From contig CAWBOJ010000003.1 in the NCBI GenBank assembly GCA_963790405.1, forward strand, positions 1 through 64,000: a DNA stretch of 64,000 bases. The letters run 5' to 3'. The position numbers and the translations under genes are program-made. Each line of letters begins with the position of its first letter. Positions within the stretch are counted from its first letter, which is position 1. Source of the stretch: JBGSMX01 sp963790405. Lineage in GTDB: Bacteria; Actinomycetota; Coriobacteriia; Anaerosomatales; JAGXFU01. The notes below the pieces were generated by a model that did not search any database, had not been told where the DNA came from, and saw only the letters and a program-made list of their open reading frames with translations. This document shows, one piece after another, positions 9,179 to 17,062 of the stretch.

Positions 9179-9913
9179 TTGGGAACGAAGGCGCGACTGA
9201 GGTTCCTGAATCGTGCAGCTCGGTACGACGGCGACATCGAGTTCGTTGACGTCATCTACTCGGCGGTCAAGAAGGGCGACCTCGCCCCGACCGGCGCGGA
9301 AGCTCTATTCGCCCACGTGGAGCCGAACCGCCATCCTCGGCTTTCCGCGCAGAAGGTGACGGACGACAACCGGAATCATGTCGCAGCTCATCTTCGCAAG
9401 TCGGTCTGGTCCTCATACATCAAGGATCTGTACGAGGACTTCTCTGAGTACTTGGTCGAGATTGTCAGGGCATCCCGAGACGGATTCACGCCGGATCGCA
9501 TTATCGGCACACACAAGCTCACCGTCGATGTTCGCGATCTTCTCGAGTGCGGGTCATGGGATGGAGTCCTCGAACTCGTCACCGATTCTGTGTTCGATCG
9601 CCTCGACGGAATGAGCAACACTCGACGCATCGTGCAATCACTGAGTGACCTGCTCGGTCTTGAGTTGGACGGCGAGCTGGCAAGCGCCGCCCAGCCATAC
9701 GTTGAGCTCCGCCACCTCCTCGTTCACGCAGACGGAGTTGCCAGCACTGATTTCTGCGATGCCTTCCCAGAGTTTGGGGCGTACGCAGGCGAGGCGATCA
9801 AACTGACGCCTGGCACAATCCATGACGCGAGAACTGCGATCACCGCACTTGTCGAGCACATCGACGAGCGCGTGGTTGCATCGGGCCTCATCGTGGATGA
9901 GCACATGCAGTGA
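9179..9913 (+). CDS. HEPN-like protein, possible RNase
   Basis: A 244-residue soluble, mostly helical protein. Near residue 180 is VELRHLLVHADG, which fits the R-x4-H signature of HEPN RNases, and the N-terminal helices (YDGDIEFVDVIYSAV) fit a stand-alone HEPN protein of the abortive-infection type. The start could be TTG 9179 (five bases after GAGGAG), ATG 9167 in the same frame, or ATG 9163 in another frame; I prefer TTG. No antitoxin partner shares the cassette. HEPN membership is an inference from one motif. Confidence 0.5.
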   Translation: MGTKARLRFLNRAARYDGDIEFVDVIYSAVKKGDLAPTGAEALFAHVEPNRHPRLSAQKVTDDNRNHVAAHLRKSVWSSYIKDLYEDFSEYLVEIVRASRDGFTPDRIIGTHKLTVDVRDLLECGSWDGVLELVTDSVFDRLDGMSNTRRIVQSLSDLLGLELDGELASAAQPYVELRHLLVHADGVASTDFCDAFPEFGAYAGEAIKLTPGTIHDARTAITALVEHIDERVVASGLIVDEHMQ

Positions 9914-9925
9914 CGAGGACCCACC

Positions 9926-10011
9926 GGCTAACACGCGCTTCCACCAGACGCGCGCATGGTTGCCGCATAATGGGAGCGCAAGCGCGCTGGTGAAGCGCAA
10001 TCACGTTAGCC
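9926..10011 (+). repeat. attC site, family B
   Basis: R'' GGCTAAC, R' GTTAGCC, 86 bp; L' spacer reads AATCACG instead of AAACACG. Confidence 0.92.
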
Positions 10012-10028
10012 GGAACGGGGGGACCGTC

Positions 10029-10337
10029 CTGAATCTCGAGGCTGCCTTCCACGAAGCCATGGTGGACATCTACCATCGCGCCAAGAGCGAGACCGGATAC
10101 ACACCGACCTACTTCCTTCAGATGGTGAACGACCTGGGCGGCGTAGAGACAGCCAAGCGACTGATCAGCTCAAAGGCACCGTCCGAAGGCTACACGAAGC
10201 TCTGGGAACTAGGTCGCCTCGACATCTCCGTGGAAGCCCTCGTTGCGTGCGAGCCACGATGGAAGCCACTCTTCACTCGACACGAGATCAGGGCGGCGAT
10301 GGATCGCCTCGCAGCGTACGAATACGACTGCAAGTAG
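10029..10337 (+). CDS. Conserved hypothetical protein, partner of GIY-YIG gene
   Basis: A protein of up to 102 residues with the pattern EAFH-like (AAFHEAMVDIYHRAKSE), then TYFLQMVNDLGGVETAKRLI, GYTKLWELGRLDISVEAL and a short charged C-terminus. I know this pattern as a widespread family of uncharacterised proteins. No ATG or GTG fits the N-terminus; a CTG at 10029, seven bases after GGGGGGA, would include all of it, while the ATG at 10059 would lose ten residues. It is followed after 24 bases by the GIY-YIG gene in the same cassette, so the two probably work together. Confidence 0.6.
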   Translation: MNLEAAFHEAMVDIYHRAKSETGYTPTYFLQMVNDLGGVETAKRLISSKAPSEGYTKLWELGRLDISVEALVACEPRWKPLFTRHEIRAAMDRLAAYEYDCK

Positions 10338-10361
10338 ACAAGCCGGCGACTGGGGGGCGCA

Positions 10362-10763
10362 ATGGACAACCTGCGACGACTTGAGGATGCTGGGTTCCGT
10401 CGAGTCGGACGCTGGGTGCTCGGGGTACGCGGTCCTGAGTGTCGGCTAGAGGACCACTCCGGCACTTCAAACGTTCTATACGCGTTTGTCAGCGGTCGCG
10501 ATGTCCTCTACGTGGGCAAGACCACGATGTCACTTGGTCGCAGAATGTACGGCTATCAGAATCCGGGGCCAAGTCAACGAACCAACATCGCAAACCACAA
10601 GAATCTGAAGGTGCTGCTTGAGTCAGGCCAGACGGTGCATGTTCTCGTGCTCGTAGACGAACTGGGACTAACCCACGCTGGGTTCGACATCAGCCTTGCC
10701 GCAGGGCTCGAAGACTCGGTAATCCACAGCCTGAAGCCACCGTGGAACAAGTCCGGCTGCTAG
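10362..10763 (+). CDS. GIY-YIG nuclease family protein
   Basis: A 133-residue protein with a GIY-YIG nuclease core: first strand VLYAFVSG in place of GIY, then VLYVGKT in place of YIG, an Arg on the following helix (LGRRMYGY), and a late Glu in LEDSVIHSLKPPWN, which ends like UvrC-type domains (KPxWN). Such domains cut DNA. The order of residues suggests an active enzyme, although the first strand departs from the consensus. ATG start follows a GGGGGG run. Paired with the preceding unknown gene in a single cassette, it is a candidate defence or addiction module. Confidence 0.75.
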   Translation: MDNLRRLEDAGFRRVGRWVLGVRGPECRLEDHSGTSNVLYAFVSGRDVLYVGKTTMSLGRRMYGYQNPGPSQRTNIANHKNLKVLLESGQTVHVLVLVDELGLTHAGFDISLAAGLEDSVIHSLKPPWNKSGC

Positions 10764-10766
10764 TCC

Positions 10767-10867
10767 GGCTAACCCGCGTTTCCACACAGACGGCGCGGCC
10801 ATGTCGGTACTCTGAGGTTGCAGCGTCGCGCAGGCCGCGCCGCTGGTGAAGCGCAAACACGTTAGGC
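10767..10867 (+). repeat. attC site, family E
   Basis: R'' GGCTAAC, R' GTTAGGC, 101 bp; arms ACGGCGCGGCC/GGCCGCGCCG. Confidence 0.92.
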
Positions 10868-10942
10868 AAAGCAGCCCACAAGAGCCCATGTCGCGAATCG
10901 TCTACACTTCTTGTGCACGCAGTCGGTTAGAGGGGGGCTCTA

Positions 10943-11716
10943 ATGGCGGTGTATCAGGACAAGGCACGCGACCGCGTCGCGAAAGGCCTTCGCAAGTACA
11001 AGAGTGTCGCGCAGAAGGCTAGAACGAACGGCGCGAAGGAGAGCGACACTCGCATGATCGTCTCTTCGATCGTGAGCGACGCTCTCGGGTGGGACGCCTT
11101 CGACAACCTCACCGGGGAATACCGCATCAAGGGCAGCTTCGCTGACTTCGTCATCCGCCGTGACGGAAAGCACTTCGTGATCATCGAGGTGAAGGCCATC
11201 TCGTCGCGCCTCAGCGACAAGCACCTGTACCAGGCCGTGTCGTATGCAGCCAGCGAGGGTGTCGAGTGGGTCATCCTCACCAACGGCGCGGAATGGCAGC
11301 TGCACCGCGTGCTGTTCAGCAAGCCCGTTGAGAACGAGTTGGTCTTCGAGGTCAGTCTGCTCGACGAGGAGATGAAGCCTAAAGAGAAGGCCGACCTGAT
11401 GTATCTGCTCACTCCTGAGGCGCAGCGCAAGGACGAACTCGAGGTCTTCTACCAGCGAAAGCAGGCACTTTCGGCGGACAACGTAGCGAAGTTGATGCTG
11501 ACTGAATCCGTGCTCACGAAGCTTCGGGCAGAGATCAAGGCGGACTCCGGGAACCGTGTCGCGCTCGATGAGCTTGCGGGAATCTTGGTCGACTGTGTGA
11601 TTCGAGAGGATGCGCAGGGCGACTGTGTAGACAGGCAACTGAAACGAGTCACCCGCGCTGCGAAGGCTGCACGCAAGCCTGCGACCCCAAAGAAACCAAC
11701 GGCAAAGAGGGCGTAG
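10943..11716 (+). CDS. HSDR_N-type PD-(D/E)XK nuclease-like protein
   Basis: A 257-residue protein resembling the N-terminal nuclease domain of type I restriction R subunits and their stand-alone relatives. The core reads GSFADFVIRRDG, then VIIEVKA, giving the Asp and Glu-x-Lys of a PD-(D/E)XK site, followed by YQAVSYAASEGVEWVILTNG, typical of this family. The C-terminus is a basic Lys/Ala/Pro tail (AKAARKPATPKKPTAKRA) that may bind nucleic acid. No methylase or specificity gene is nearby. ATG start. Single gene of its cassette. Confidence 0.75.
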   Translation: MAVYQDKARDRVAKGLRKYKSVAQKARTNGAKESDTRMIVSSIVSDALGWDAFDNLTGEYRIKGSFADFVIRRDGKHFVIIEVKAISSRLSDKHLYQAVSYAASEGVEWVILTNGAEWQLHRVLFSKPVENELVFEVSLLDEEMKPKEKADLMYLLTPEAQRKDELEVFYQRKQALSADNVAKLMLTESVLTKLRAEIKADSGNRVALDELAGILVDCVIREDAQGDCVDRQLKRVTRAAKAARKPATPKKPTAKRA

Positions 11717-11730
11717 GCGTTTCGCTGCTT

Positions 11731-11836
11731 GCCTAACCCGCGCTTCCACACTGACAAGATGAGGCCCGCGAGCTACGCTCGACAAGACGAGGCAAGAACG
11801 GCCTCATCTTGCAGGTGAAGCGCAAACACGTTAGTC
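11731..11836 (+). repeat. attC site, family A
   Basis: R'' GCCTAAC, R' GTTAGTC, 106 bp, standard family A arms. Confidence 0.92.
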
Positions 11837-11914
11837 CGACGGGGCATCAGGGGAATCCGACCATCGGCGGGAGCATGTCATGCGAATCGCGGTATCATCG
11901 CAGTGGAGGTTCTG

Positions 11915-12223
11915 ATGGTCTCAGCTATCGACAGCAAGCTCGATCTCATCGCCGCGATATGTCGCGAGTACGGAGTGGCGCAGCTCTTCGCGTTCGGCTC
12001 GGCGTTGCGCGACGACTTCCGTCCTGGGGAAAGCGACGTCGACCTCCTGGTGGAGTTCGAGCCTATGGACGGCTATGACCGGGCGCACGCCTACTTCGAT
12101 ATGCTCGATGAACTCGAAGCGGCGCTCGGCACCAAGGTTGACCTCGTAATGGCCGGCGCGGTCAAGAACCGCTACATCCGCGCCGAGATCGAGCGCACGA
12201 AGCAGCTGCTCTATGCCGCGTAG
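11915..12223 (+). CDS. mntA: MntA-type nucleotidyltransferase antitoxin
   Basis: Minimal nucleotidyltransferase of a MntA/HepT module; known members inactivate the HEPN toxin by adding AMP residues to it. The 102-residue product has the site GSALRDDF followed by SDVDLLVEF, giving the GSx10DxD pattern, and a later VDLV aspartate. The ATG at 11915 sits four bases after GGAGGT; a GTG twelve bases upstream is less likely. It overlaps the toxin gene by 11 bases. A close paralogue fills the next cassette at 12737. Confidence 0.9.
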   Translation: MVSAIDSKLDLIAAICREYGVAQLFAFGSALRDDFRPGESDVDLLVEFEPMDGYDRAHAYFDMLDELEAALGTKVDLVMAGAVKNRYIRAEIERTKQLLYAA

Positions 12224-12578
12224 TAGCGAGGCATACTTGGCGGACATCATCGATGCGTGCGATACGATCGACCTCGCCTTGTCCGGAGTCGACACCGGCG
12301 GCTACCTGTCGAACCGTGTGATCCGCTCAGCAGTCGAGCGCGAATTCATCATAATCGGCGAGGCTGTGGCGTCGCTTGGCCGCGTAGACCCCGACCTCGC
12401 TTCGCGCATCACGCACGCGCGACTGATCGTGGGCTTCCGCAATCGCCTCGCGCATGACTACGCCGCCATCGATGACGAAGCCGTTCTGCGCATCGCACAG
12501 CATGACGTGCCCGGTCTTCGCGATGAAGTTCGCTCGCTGCTCTCGGAGATCACATCGGAGGGTGGCCCCGCGGACTAA
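12213..12578 (+). CDS. hepT: HepT-type HEPN toxin
   Basis: HEPN RNase toxin partnered with the preceding nucleotidyltransferase. The 121 residues include the conserved EREFIIIGEA helix and the active-site motif RNRLAHDY (R-x4-H-x-Y), whose Tyr is the known adenylylation target. Its TAA stop lies inside the R'' core of the following attC. Confidence 0.9.
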   Translation: MPRSSEAYLADIIDACDTIDLALSGVDTGGYLSNRVIRSAVEREFIIIGEAVASLGRVDPDLASRITHARLIVGFRNRLAHDYAAIDDEAVLRIAQHDVPGLRDEVRSLLSEITSEGGPAD

Positions 12579-12657
12579 CCCGCGCTTCCACTCGACTCGC
12601 GCCAGGTATCGCATAATGGGGGCGCAAGCTCGCGAGTGAAGCGCAAACACGTTAGTC
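12573..12657 (+). repeat. attC site, family B
   Basis: R'' GACTAAC (supplies the upstream stop codon), R' GTTAGTC, 85 bp; loop GCATAATGGG. Confidence 0.93.
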
Positions 12658-12736
12658 CGACTGCCGCAGACCATATCCGGGTTGTCGCGTGGCGCTTGTT
12701 CTCCTCGGCGGGTAGGATGAATGCGGAGGTTTCGAC

Positions 12737-13045
12737 ATGGTTGATGTGCTCGAGAACAAGCGTGAGGCGATCGCTGCGCTGTGCCGCAAGTACGGTGTGG
12801 TGCGGATGGACGTCTTCGGGTCGGCTCTTCGCGACGATTTTCGTCCTGAACAGAGCGACGTCGACCTGTTGGCTGACTTCGGTTCAATGGATCCGTTCGA
12901 GCTTCTGGACGCCTATTTCGATCTACTCGATGAGCTGCGCACGCTGCTCGGCACCGATGTCGATCTCGTCATGAGTGATGCGATCAAGAACCGCTACATC
13001 AAGGCTGAGGTCGATCGTACAAAGCAGGTTCTTTATGCAGCGTGA
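12737..13045 (+). CDS. mntA: MntA-type nucleotidyltransferase antitoxin (second copy)
   Basis: Second minimal nucleotidyltransferase of the array, 102 residues, closely similar to the one at 11915 (shared GSALRDDFRP, SDVDLL, IKNRYIKAEV). ATG follows GGAGGTTTCGAC. It overlaps its HEPN partner by 11 bases, exactly as in the first pair, so the two modules are diverged copies of one cassette type. Confidence 0.9.
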   Translation: MVDVLENKREAIAALCRKYGVVRMDVFGSALRDDFRPEQSDVDLLADFGSMDPFELLDAYFDLLDELRTLLGTDVDLVMSDAIKNRYIKAEVDRTKQVLYAA

Positions 13046-13394
13046 GCCGCGGGCCTACGTCGCCGACATCATCGCGGCATGCGACGCTATTGCTCTCGAC
13101 ATCGGCGGTGTCGATGTCGCTGAGTATCTCGACACTCGCGCGATCCGCTCGGCAGTCGAGCGTGAGTTCATCATCATCGGCGAAGCGATCAACATCCTCG
13201 GTGACCTTGCCCCGGATGCGTTTGCGCGCATCACTCAAGCTCGCACTGTCGTCGACTTCCGCAACCAGCTCACGCATGGCTACATGACGGTCAACGACAA
13301 GCTAGTGTGGGCCTATGCAGTTCGCAATGCCCCGCTCCTGCGCGATGAATGCGCCGCCTTGCTTGGAGAAATGGACGCTAGGGCAGCGGACTAA
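13035..13394 (+). CDS. hepT: HepT-type HEPN toxin (second copy)
   Basis: A 119-residue HEPN RNase toxin, paralogue of the product at 12213. It carries EREFIIIGEA and the active-site RNQLTHGY (R-x4-H-x-Y). The ATG at 13035 overlaps mntA and was preferred because it reproduces the overlap of the first pair. Its TAA stop again comes from the attC R'' core. Confidence 0.9.
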   Translation: MQREPRAYVADIIAACDAIALDIGGVDVAEYLDTRAIRSAVEREFIIIGEAINILGDLAPDAFARITQARTVVDFRNQLTHGYMTVNDKLVWAYAVRNAPLLRDECAALLGEMDARAAD

Positions 13395-13474
13395 CCCGCG
13401 CTTCCACTCGACGCGCGCATGGTTGTCGCATAATGGGAGCGCAAGCGCGCGGGTGAAGCGCAAACACGTTGGAC
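13389..13474 (+). repeat. attC site, family B
   Basis: R'' GACTAAC (supplies the upstream stop), R' GTTGGAC, 86 bp; loop GCATAATGGGAG. Confidence 0.93.
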
Positions 13475-13484
13475 ACAACAGGCC

Positions 13485-13919
13485 ATGGGGGCTGAAATGG
13501 GTTGCTTGTGGTTTCGATCGAGGGCGGGCGTCTTTGGAACCGCACTGCTGCTGGCATTCTCGCTTTCAGTCACAGCCATGGGGTGCAGCCCTGAACCCAC
13601 CGTATCGCCAGAGACCATCCCCACGCCCATTCCGGAGGGAAACCACCTGGAGCTGCGGCCCACAGAGATCCCCAGGCAGGACGTCGATACGTCACGCTTT
13701 GTGTTCCTCGCGGCTGGTAACCGCAATGACGAAGACGGCCCACGCTGGTACGGCTATCCCACGAGTGAGACGGCCTATTCAATAAACGGCTCGCAGACTA
13801 CTCTTGAAGACTTCGAACGGACGCTCTCCGACACTGGCGCATACCAATTCGATGTCGAGGTCGAGAACCGGGGCGAGTTCGCCGCGATCAACGCCATTTT
13901 CCCCGGGATGAAACCGTAG
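13485..13919 (+). CDS. Predicted lipoprotein, unknown function
   Basis: A 144-residue exported protein with an N-terminal signal (hydrophobic GTALLLAFSLSVTAMG) ending in the lipobox AMGC, then a Pro/Thr-rich linker (PETIPTPIPEG) and a small mature domain without a recognised family. Start is ATG 13485 or ATG 13497. It is the only gene of its cassette and, with 5969 and 25882, makes three lipoprotein cassettes in the array. Confidence 0.7.
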   Translation: MGAEMGCLWFRSRAGVFGTALLLAFSLSVTAMGCSPEPTVSPETIPTPIPEGNHLELRPTEIPRQDVDTSRFVFLAAGNRNDEDGPRWYGYPTSETAYSINGSQTTLEDFERTLSDTGAYQFDVEVENRGEFAAINAIFPGMKP

Positions 13920-13932
13920 CCCAGGCCTGTGA

Positions 13933-14018
13933 GCCTAACCCGCGCTTCCACACCGACGCGCGCAGGGTGTCGCATAATGGAAGCGCAAGCGCGCTTGTGA
14001 AGCGCAAACACGTTGGAC
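13933..14018 (+). repeat. attC site, family B
   Basis: R'' GCCTAAC, R' GTTGGAC, 86 bp; loop GCATAATGGAAG. Confidence 0.93.
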
Positions 14019-14146
14019 GTAGCCGTTGGGATTGCATCGTTCCGCACTCCAACTCCCCGTGGCATTGATTGCCATCTCGTAGCGCCGGGAACATGTGTCA
14101 TGGGGTCGCGTGCGGCGGCCATTGTTCTCGAGGAGGGGGTATCAGG

Positions 14147-14908
14147 ATGAGTCACTTCACCGGCAAGGTTGTAGTTGTCACGGGAGCGGGTTCCGGTATC
14201 GGCCGCGCAACGGCGCAGGAGTTCGCGGCGCACGGCGCATCGATTGTAGTCGCCGACTTCAATACAGAGGGTGCCGCTGAGACCGTGAAGATGATCGACG
14301 GCAGCGACGGCAAGGCCGTGGCGGTCCAGTGCAACGTCGCTGACGAGGACTCCGTCAAGACGATGGTCGAACAGGGAGTAGCCGCCTACGGTCGTATCGA
14401 CAGCCTCGTCAACTGTGCGGGCATCTCAGCAGCTGGCGCACCTGCGCCGCTACACGATGTCACGCTCGATGCGTTCAACAAGGTGATGGCTGTCAACGTG
14501 GGCGGGACGTTTCTCGCCATGAAGTATGCAATTCCGGAGATGCTCAAGGCGGGCGGCGGCAGCGTCGTGAACCTGTCCAGCACCATGGGCGATCGCGGGG
14601 CCGCGGGCGACCCATCCTACCCCACAAGCAAGCACGCGGTTCGAGGCCTCACCAAGTCGGCCGCTCTCACCTATGCAGAGCAAGGTGTGCGAGTTAACTG
14701 CATCGGCCCTGGCGTGGTGAAGACTGCCATGACTGCGCCCATCTTCGACGATGAGCAGACTACCGGGTGGCTGATCGGCATAACTCCCATGCGACGTTTC
14801 GCAGAACCTGAGGAGATAGCCAAGCTGATCGTGTTCCTTTGCTCCGATGACGCCAGCTACATCACTGGTGCGTACTACCCAATCGATGGCGGCTGGCTCG
14901 CCGGCTAG
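14147..14908 (+). CDS. SDR family NAD(P)-dependent oxidoreductase
   Basis: A 253-residue classical short-chain dehydrogenase/reductase, a cytosolic enzyme that oxidises or reduces an alcohol/carbonyl with NAD(P). It has the cofactor motif TGAGSGIG near residues 11-18, NCAG, the catalytic Ser in VNLSS and YxxxK with Tyr158 and Lys162, and the usual C-terminal YPIDGGW. ATG follows GAGGAGGGGGT. The substrate cannot be told. The cassette end after it has a damaged core (see 14934), which may lock it to the next gene. Confidence 0.92.
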   Translation: MSHFTGKVVVVTGAGSGIGRATAQEFAAHGASIVVADFNTEGAAETVKMIDGSDGKAVAVQCNVADEDSVKTMVEQGVAAYGRIDSLVNCAGISAAGAPAPLHDVTLDAFNKVMAVNVGGTFLAMKYAIPEMLKAGGGSVVNLSSTMGDRGAAGDPSYPTSKHAVRGLTKSAALTYAEQGVRVNCIGPGVVKTAMTAPIFDDEQTTGWLIGITPMRRFAEPEEIAKLIVFLCSDDASYITGAYYPIDGGWLAG

Positions 14909-14933
14909 TTCTGGATAGTCTCAGCAACGCCAC

Positions 14934-15036
14934 GTCCAACCCGCGCTTCCAGCAGAAAGCGCGCCCCTAGGTCGGGTAGACTCAGACAGTCATGCGCACA
15001 AGGGGCGCGCTTCAGCTGAAGCGCAAACACGTAGGC
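14934..15036 (+). repeat. attC site, family D, one-base deletion in R'
   Basis: R'' GTCCAAC and arms are intact (AAAGCGCGCCCC and GGGGCGCGCTT), but the R' core reads GTAGGC, one T shorter than GTTAGGC. The recombining triplet GTT is lost, so the site is probably inactive. Confidence 0.85.
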
Positions 15037-15136
15037 GCAATGCATCTTCTTGACTCCCCCGTCGCGCCCGCAGGGGTTCATCGGGTACGCTGAAGCGCGA
15101 GGGCGGGCGGCAATCCGTCGAAGCGGGGAGCAAGCG

Positions 15137-16201
15137 ATGGAGTCACTAACGCAAGGACAGCGTGTCGCGCTCGTCGCTGTCTGGGTAATGATGATCGGCG
15201 GGTGTCTACCTCTGATCAAGGCATTCCCCGGTGTGTGGTTCGCCCTCGTGCTCCTGCCTGGTGTCTGTGCGTCAGCCGGTATCGCAACCCGGGAGTGGAG
15301 GTACGCGCTCCTCGCCATCGGTCTGGCTTGGCTGTGCCTTGCAATCTGGCTTGAGGCAACCCGCGGATACACCGCGCAGATGTGGGCATACGCATCGACT
15401 CTGGCTGCTGCGCCATGGATAGCCGTTGCGGCAAGCATAGGTGTGATTGTCGGTCGGGAACTAGGCGCACCAGTGGCAATTGGCACCTCGGGGTCGCATG
15501 CACACCTTCGTCCCCGGCTTGTGCTGGCCCTCCCTTTGGCTTTGCCAGTTGTCGCGACCGTCGTGACTCTGGCCGTACTGAGTGACCGCGCGGCGGAGGT
15601 CCGTGCAGAACACTCAGCCCACATGCAAGCCGTTTCGCCCGCGACTCTGCTCGCTTATCGAGGCGCGATCGCCGACTACCGACTTGCGCTAGGCGTTGCG
15701 ATCGCGGTGCTCGCGATATCGGTGCTGATCGGCTCGTGTTGGATGGCGTTCGCGAGTGCTCGAGTGGAGGGCGGTCAGCTCGTGGGCCTGACCGGAGCGG
15801 TATGCAGCGTCGCCCTGTGGAGGAATTCCGCGAACGTGGCACTCGACAGAGCGTACGTCCCGAATGACATGCTGATGCCGGTGGCACGTACCCTGTTCGC
15901 GGTTCTTGCCGCGTGCGCTGTCGGCACCCTTCTGGCAGTGAAGTGGGCGCGTACCCAGTCACAACTGGCGGCCGAGGCGGAATTGCGCACATCGATCCAA
16001 TCGTCGTTGCAGACGTCTTCGCAGGCCCATCGGCATACACAGCCTCAGCAAGCCCAGACAAACGATGATGTCCACAACGCCTCGACCAGATTGAAAGGAG
16101 ACCGGGGCTCTCGACTGGCAGTGCGGTGCCCGCACTGCGGCGCGGACAATGCGCGCATTCACGAGACATGCGTGGTATGTGGGCGAGCCCTGTCCGGCTA
16201 G
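15137..16201 (+). CDS. Multi-pass membrane protein with C-terminal zinc ribbon
   Basis: A 354-residue protein. The first 270 residues have about eight hydrophobic segments; a Gln/Ser/His-rich linker follows, and the last 25 residues form a cysteine ribbon CPHCGAD and CVVCGRAL, two CxxC pairs that should bind zinc. Ribbon-tailed membrane proteins of this kind are common and of unknown function. ATG start follows GGGGAGCAAGCG. The long linker should place the ribbon in the cytoplasm. Confidence 0.75.
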   Translation: MESLTQGQRVALVAVWVMMIGGCLPLIKAFPGVWFALVLLPGVCASAGIATREWRYALLAIGLAWLCLAIWLEATRGYTAQMWAYASTLAAAPWIAVAASIGVIVGRELGAPVAIGTSGSHAHLRPRLVLALPLALPVVATVVTLAVLSDRAAEVRAEHSAHMQAVSPATLLAYRGAIADYRLALGVAIAVLAISVLIGSCWMAFASARVEGGQLVGLTGAVCSVALWRNSANVALDRAYVPNDMLMPVARTLFAVLAACAVGTLLAVKWARTQSQLAAEAELRTSIQSSLQTSSQAHRHTQPQQAQTNDDVHNASTRLKGDRGSRLAVRCPHCGADNARIHETCVVCGRALSG

Positions 16202-16289
16202 TGAGTCGTGTTCCCTCCACGCCAGGTGTGCGAGCGCACGCCTGGCCTCTCGTCAAGAAACACCCAAAGGCGGACTGCCCAATCCATGC

Positions 16290-16398
16290 GCCTAACCCGC
16301 GCTTCCAGCAGAAAGCGCGCCCCGCAGGAGGTAGACTCAGGTGCACAGAAGCGCGCGAGGGGCGCGCCGGCTTCAGCTGAAGCGCAAACACGTTAGGC
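16290..16398 (+). repeat. attC site, family D
   Basis: R'' GCCTAAC, R' GTTAGGC, 109 bp, the longest intact site; arms CAGCAGAAAGCGCGCC/GGCGCGCCGGCTTCAGCTG. Confidence 0.92.
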
Positions 16399-16416
16399 GA
16401 TACCGGCATCGAGCAC

Positions 16417-16905
16417 ATGGGGGCGTTCGTGGAATCGCAGCGCAGACGACAGGCGCTACGCACCTTCGCTTGGCTGGCAGGAGTGGCCGCGGCGTGGGCG
16501 CTCGCACACATGGCCGCACGGAGTCTCGGCAATGACCTGTGGTGGCTGATTCATCCGTCACAAGACGTAGCGGTCGGTGAGCCGGTGACCGATCCGGTCA
16601 TCATCATCCAGATCGCCGTGTTGCTTTCTGTCACTCGCTTCGTCTTCGGCTTCGCAACGACCTGGCTTGCCGTGGCGCTCGGGGCGCCCAAGAGAATCTG
16701 GGTCGTTGCGCTCGTCGTATCGCTGGTCATCGCATTCCTCAACACGCTCTATCTGTCTCTCCCGGCAAGCACGACTGCAACCCTGGCCGCTGGCTTCTGC
16801 TTGCCTGATGCCGCGATGGTCACCGGAGCATGGTTCGGTACACGTCGGCGAACGGCCAGGAGTCCACGAGTGCCGACCGGCACGGTCAGCGCGGACATCT
16901 CATAG
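16417..16905 (+). CDS. Small membrane protein, unknown function
   Basis: A 162-residue protein with hydrophobic segments near residues 18-36, 64-86, 93-112 and 118-138 and basic ends. I recognise no family. The ATG at 16417 has no strong ribosome binding site; a GTG at 16429 is an alternative. It is the only gene of its cassette. Confidence 0.65.
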   Translation: MGAFVESQRRRQALRTFAWLAGVAAAWALAHMAARSLGNDLWWLIHPSQDVAVGEPVTDPVIIIQIAVLLSVTRFVFGFATTWLAVALGAPKRIWVVALVVSLVIAFLNTLYLSLPASTTATLAAGFCLPDAAMVTGAWFGTRRRTARSPRVPTGTVSADIS

Positions 16906-16918
16906 GCAGTGCCGGTTC

Positions 16919-17004
16919 GCCTAACCCGCGCTTCCACCAGGCGCGCGCGTGGTTGTCGCATAATGGGAGCGCAAGCGCGCGAGTGAAGCGCAAACACGTT
17001 AGGA
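16919..17004 (+). repeat. attC site, family B
   Basis: R'' GCCTAAC, R' GTTAGGA, 86 bp; loop GCATAATGGGAG. Confidence 0.93.
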
Positions 17005-17062
17005 ATACAGTCCGATCTAGTGACCCCATGATTGCCGTGACCCTCTCGATTGGAGTGCCCCC

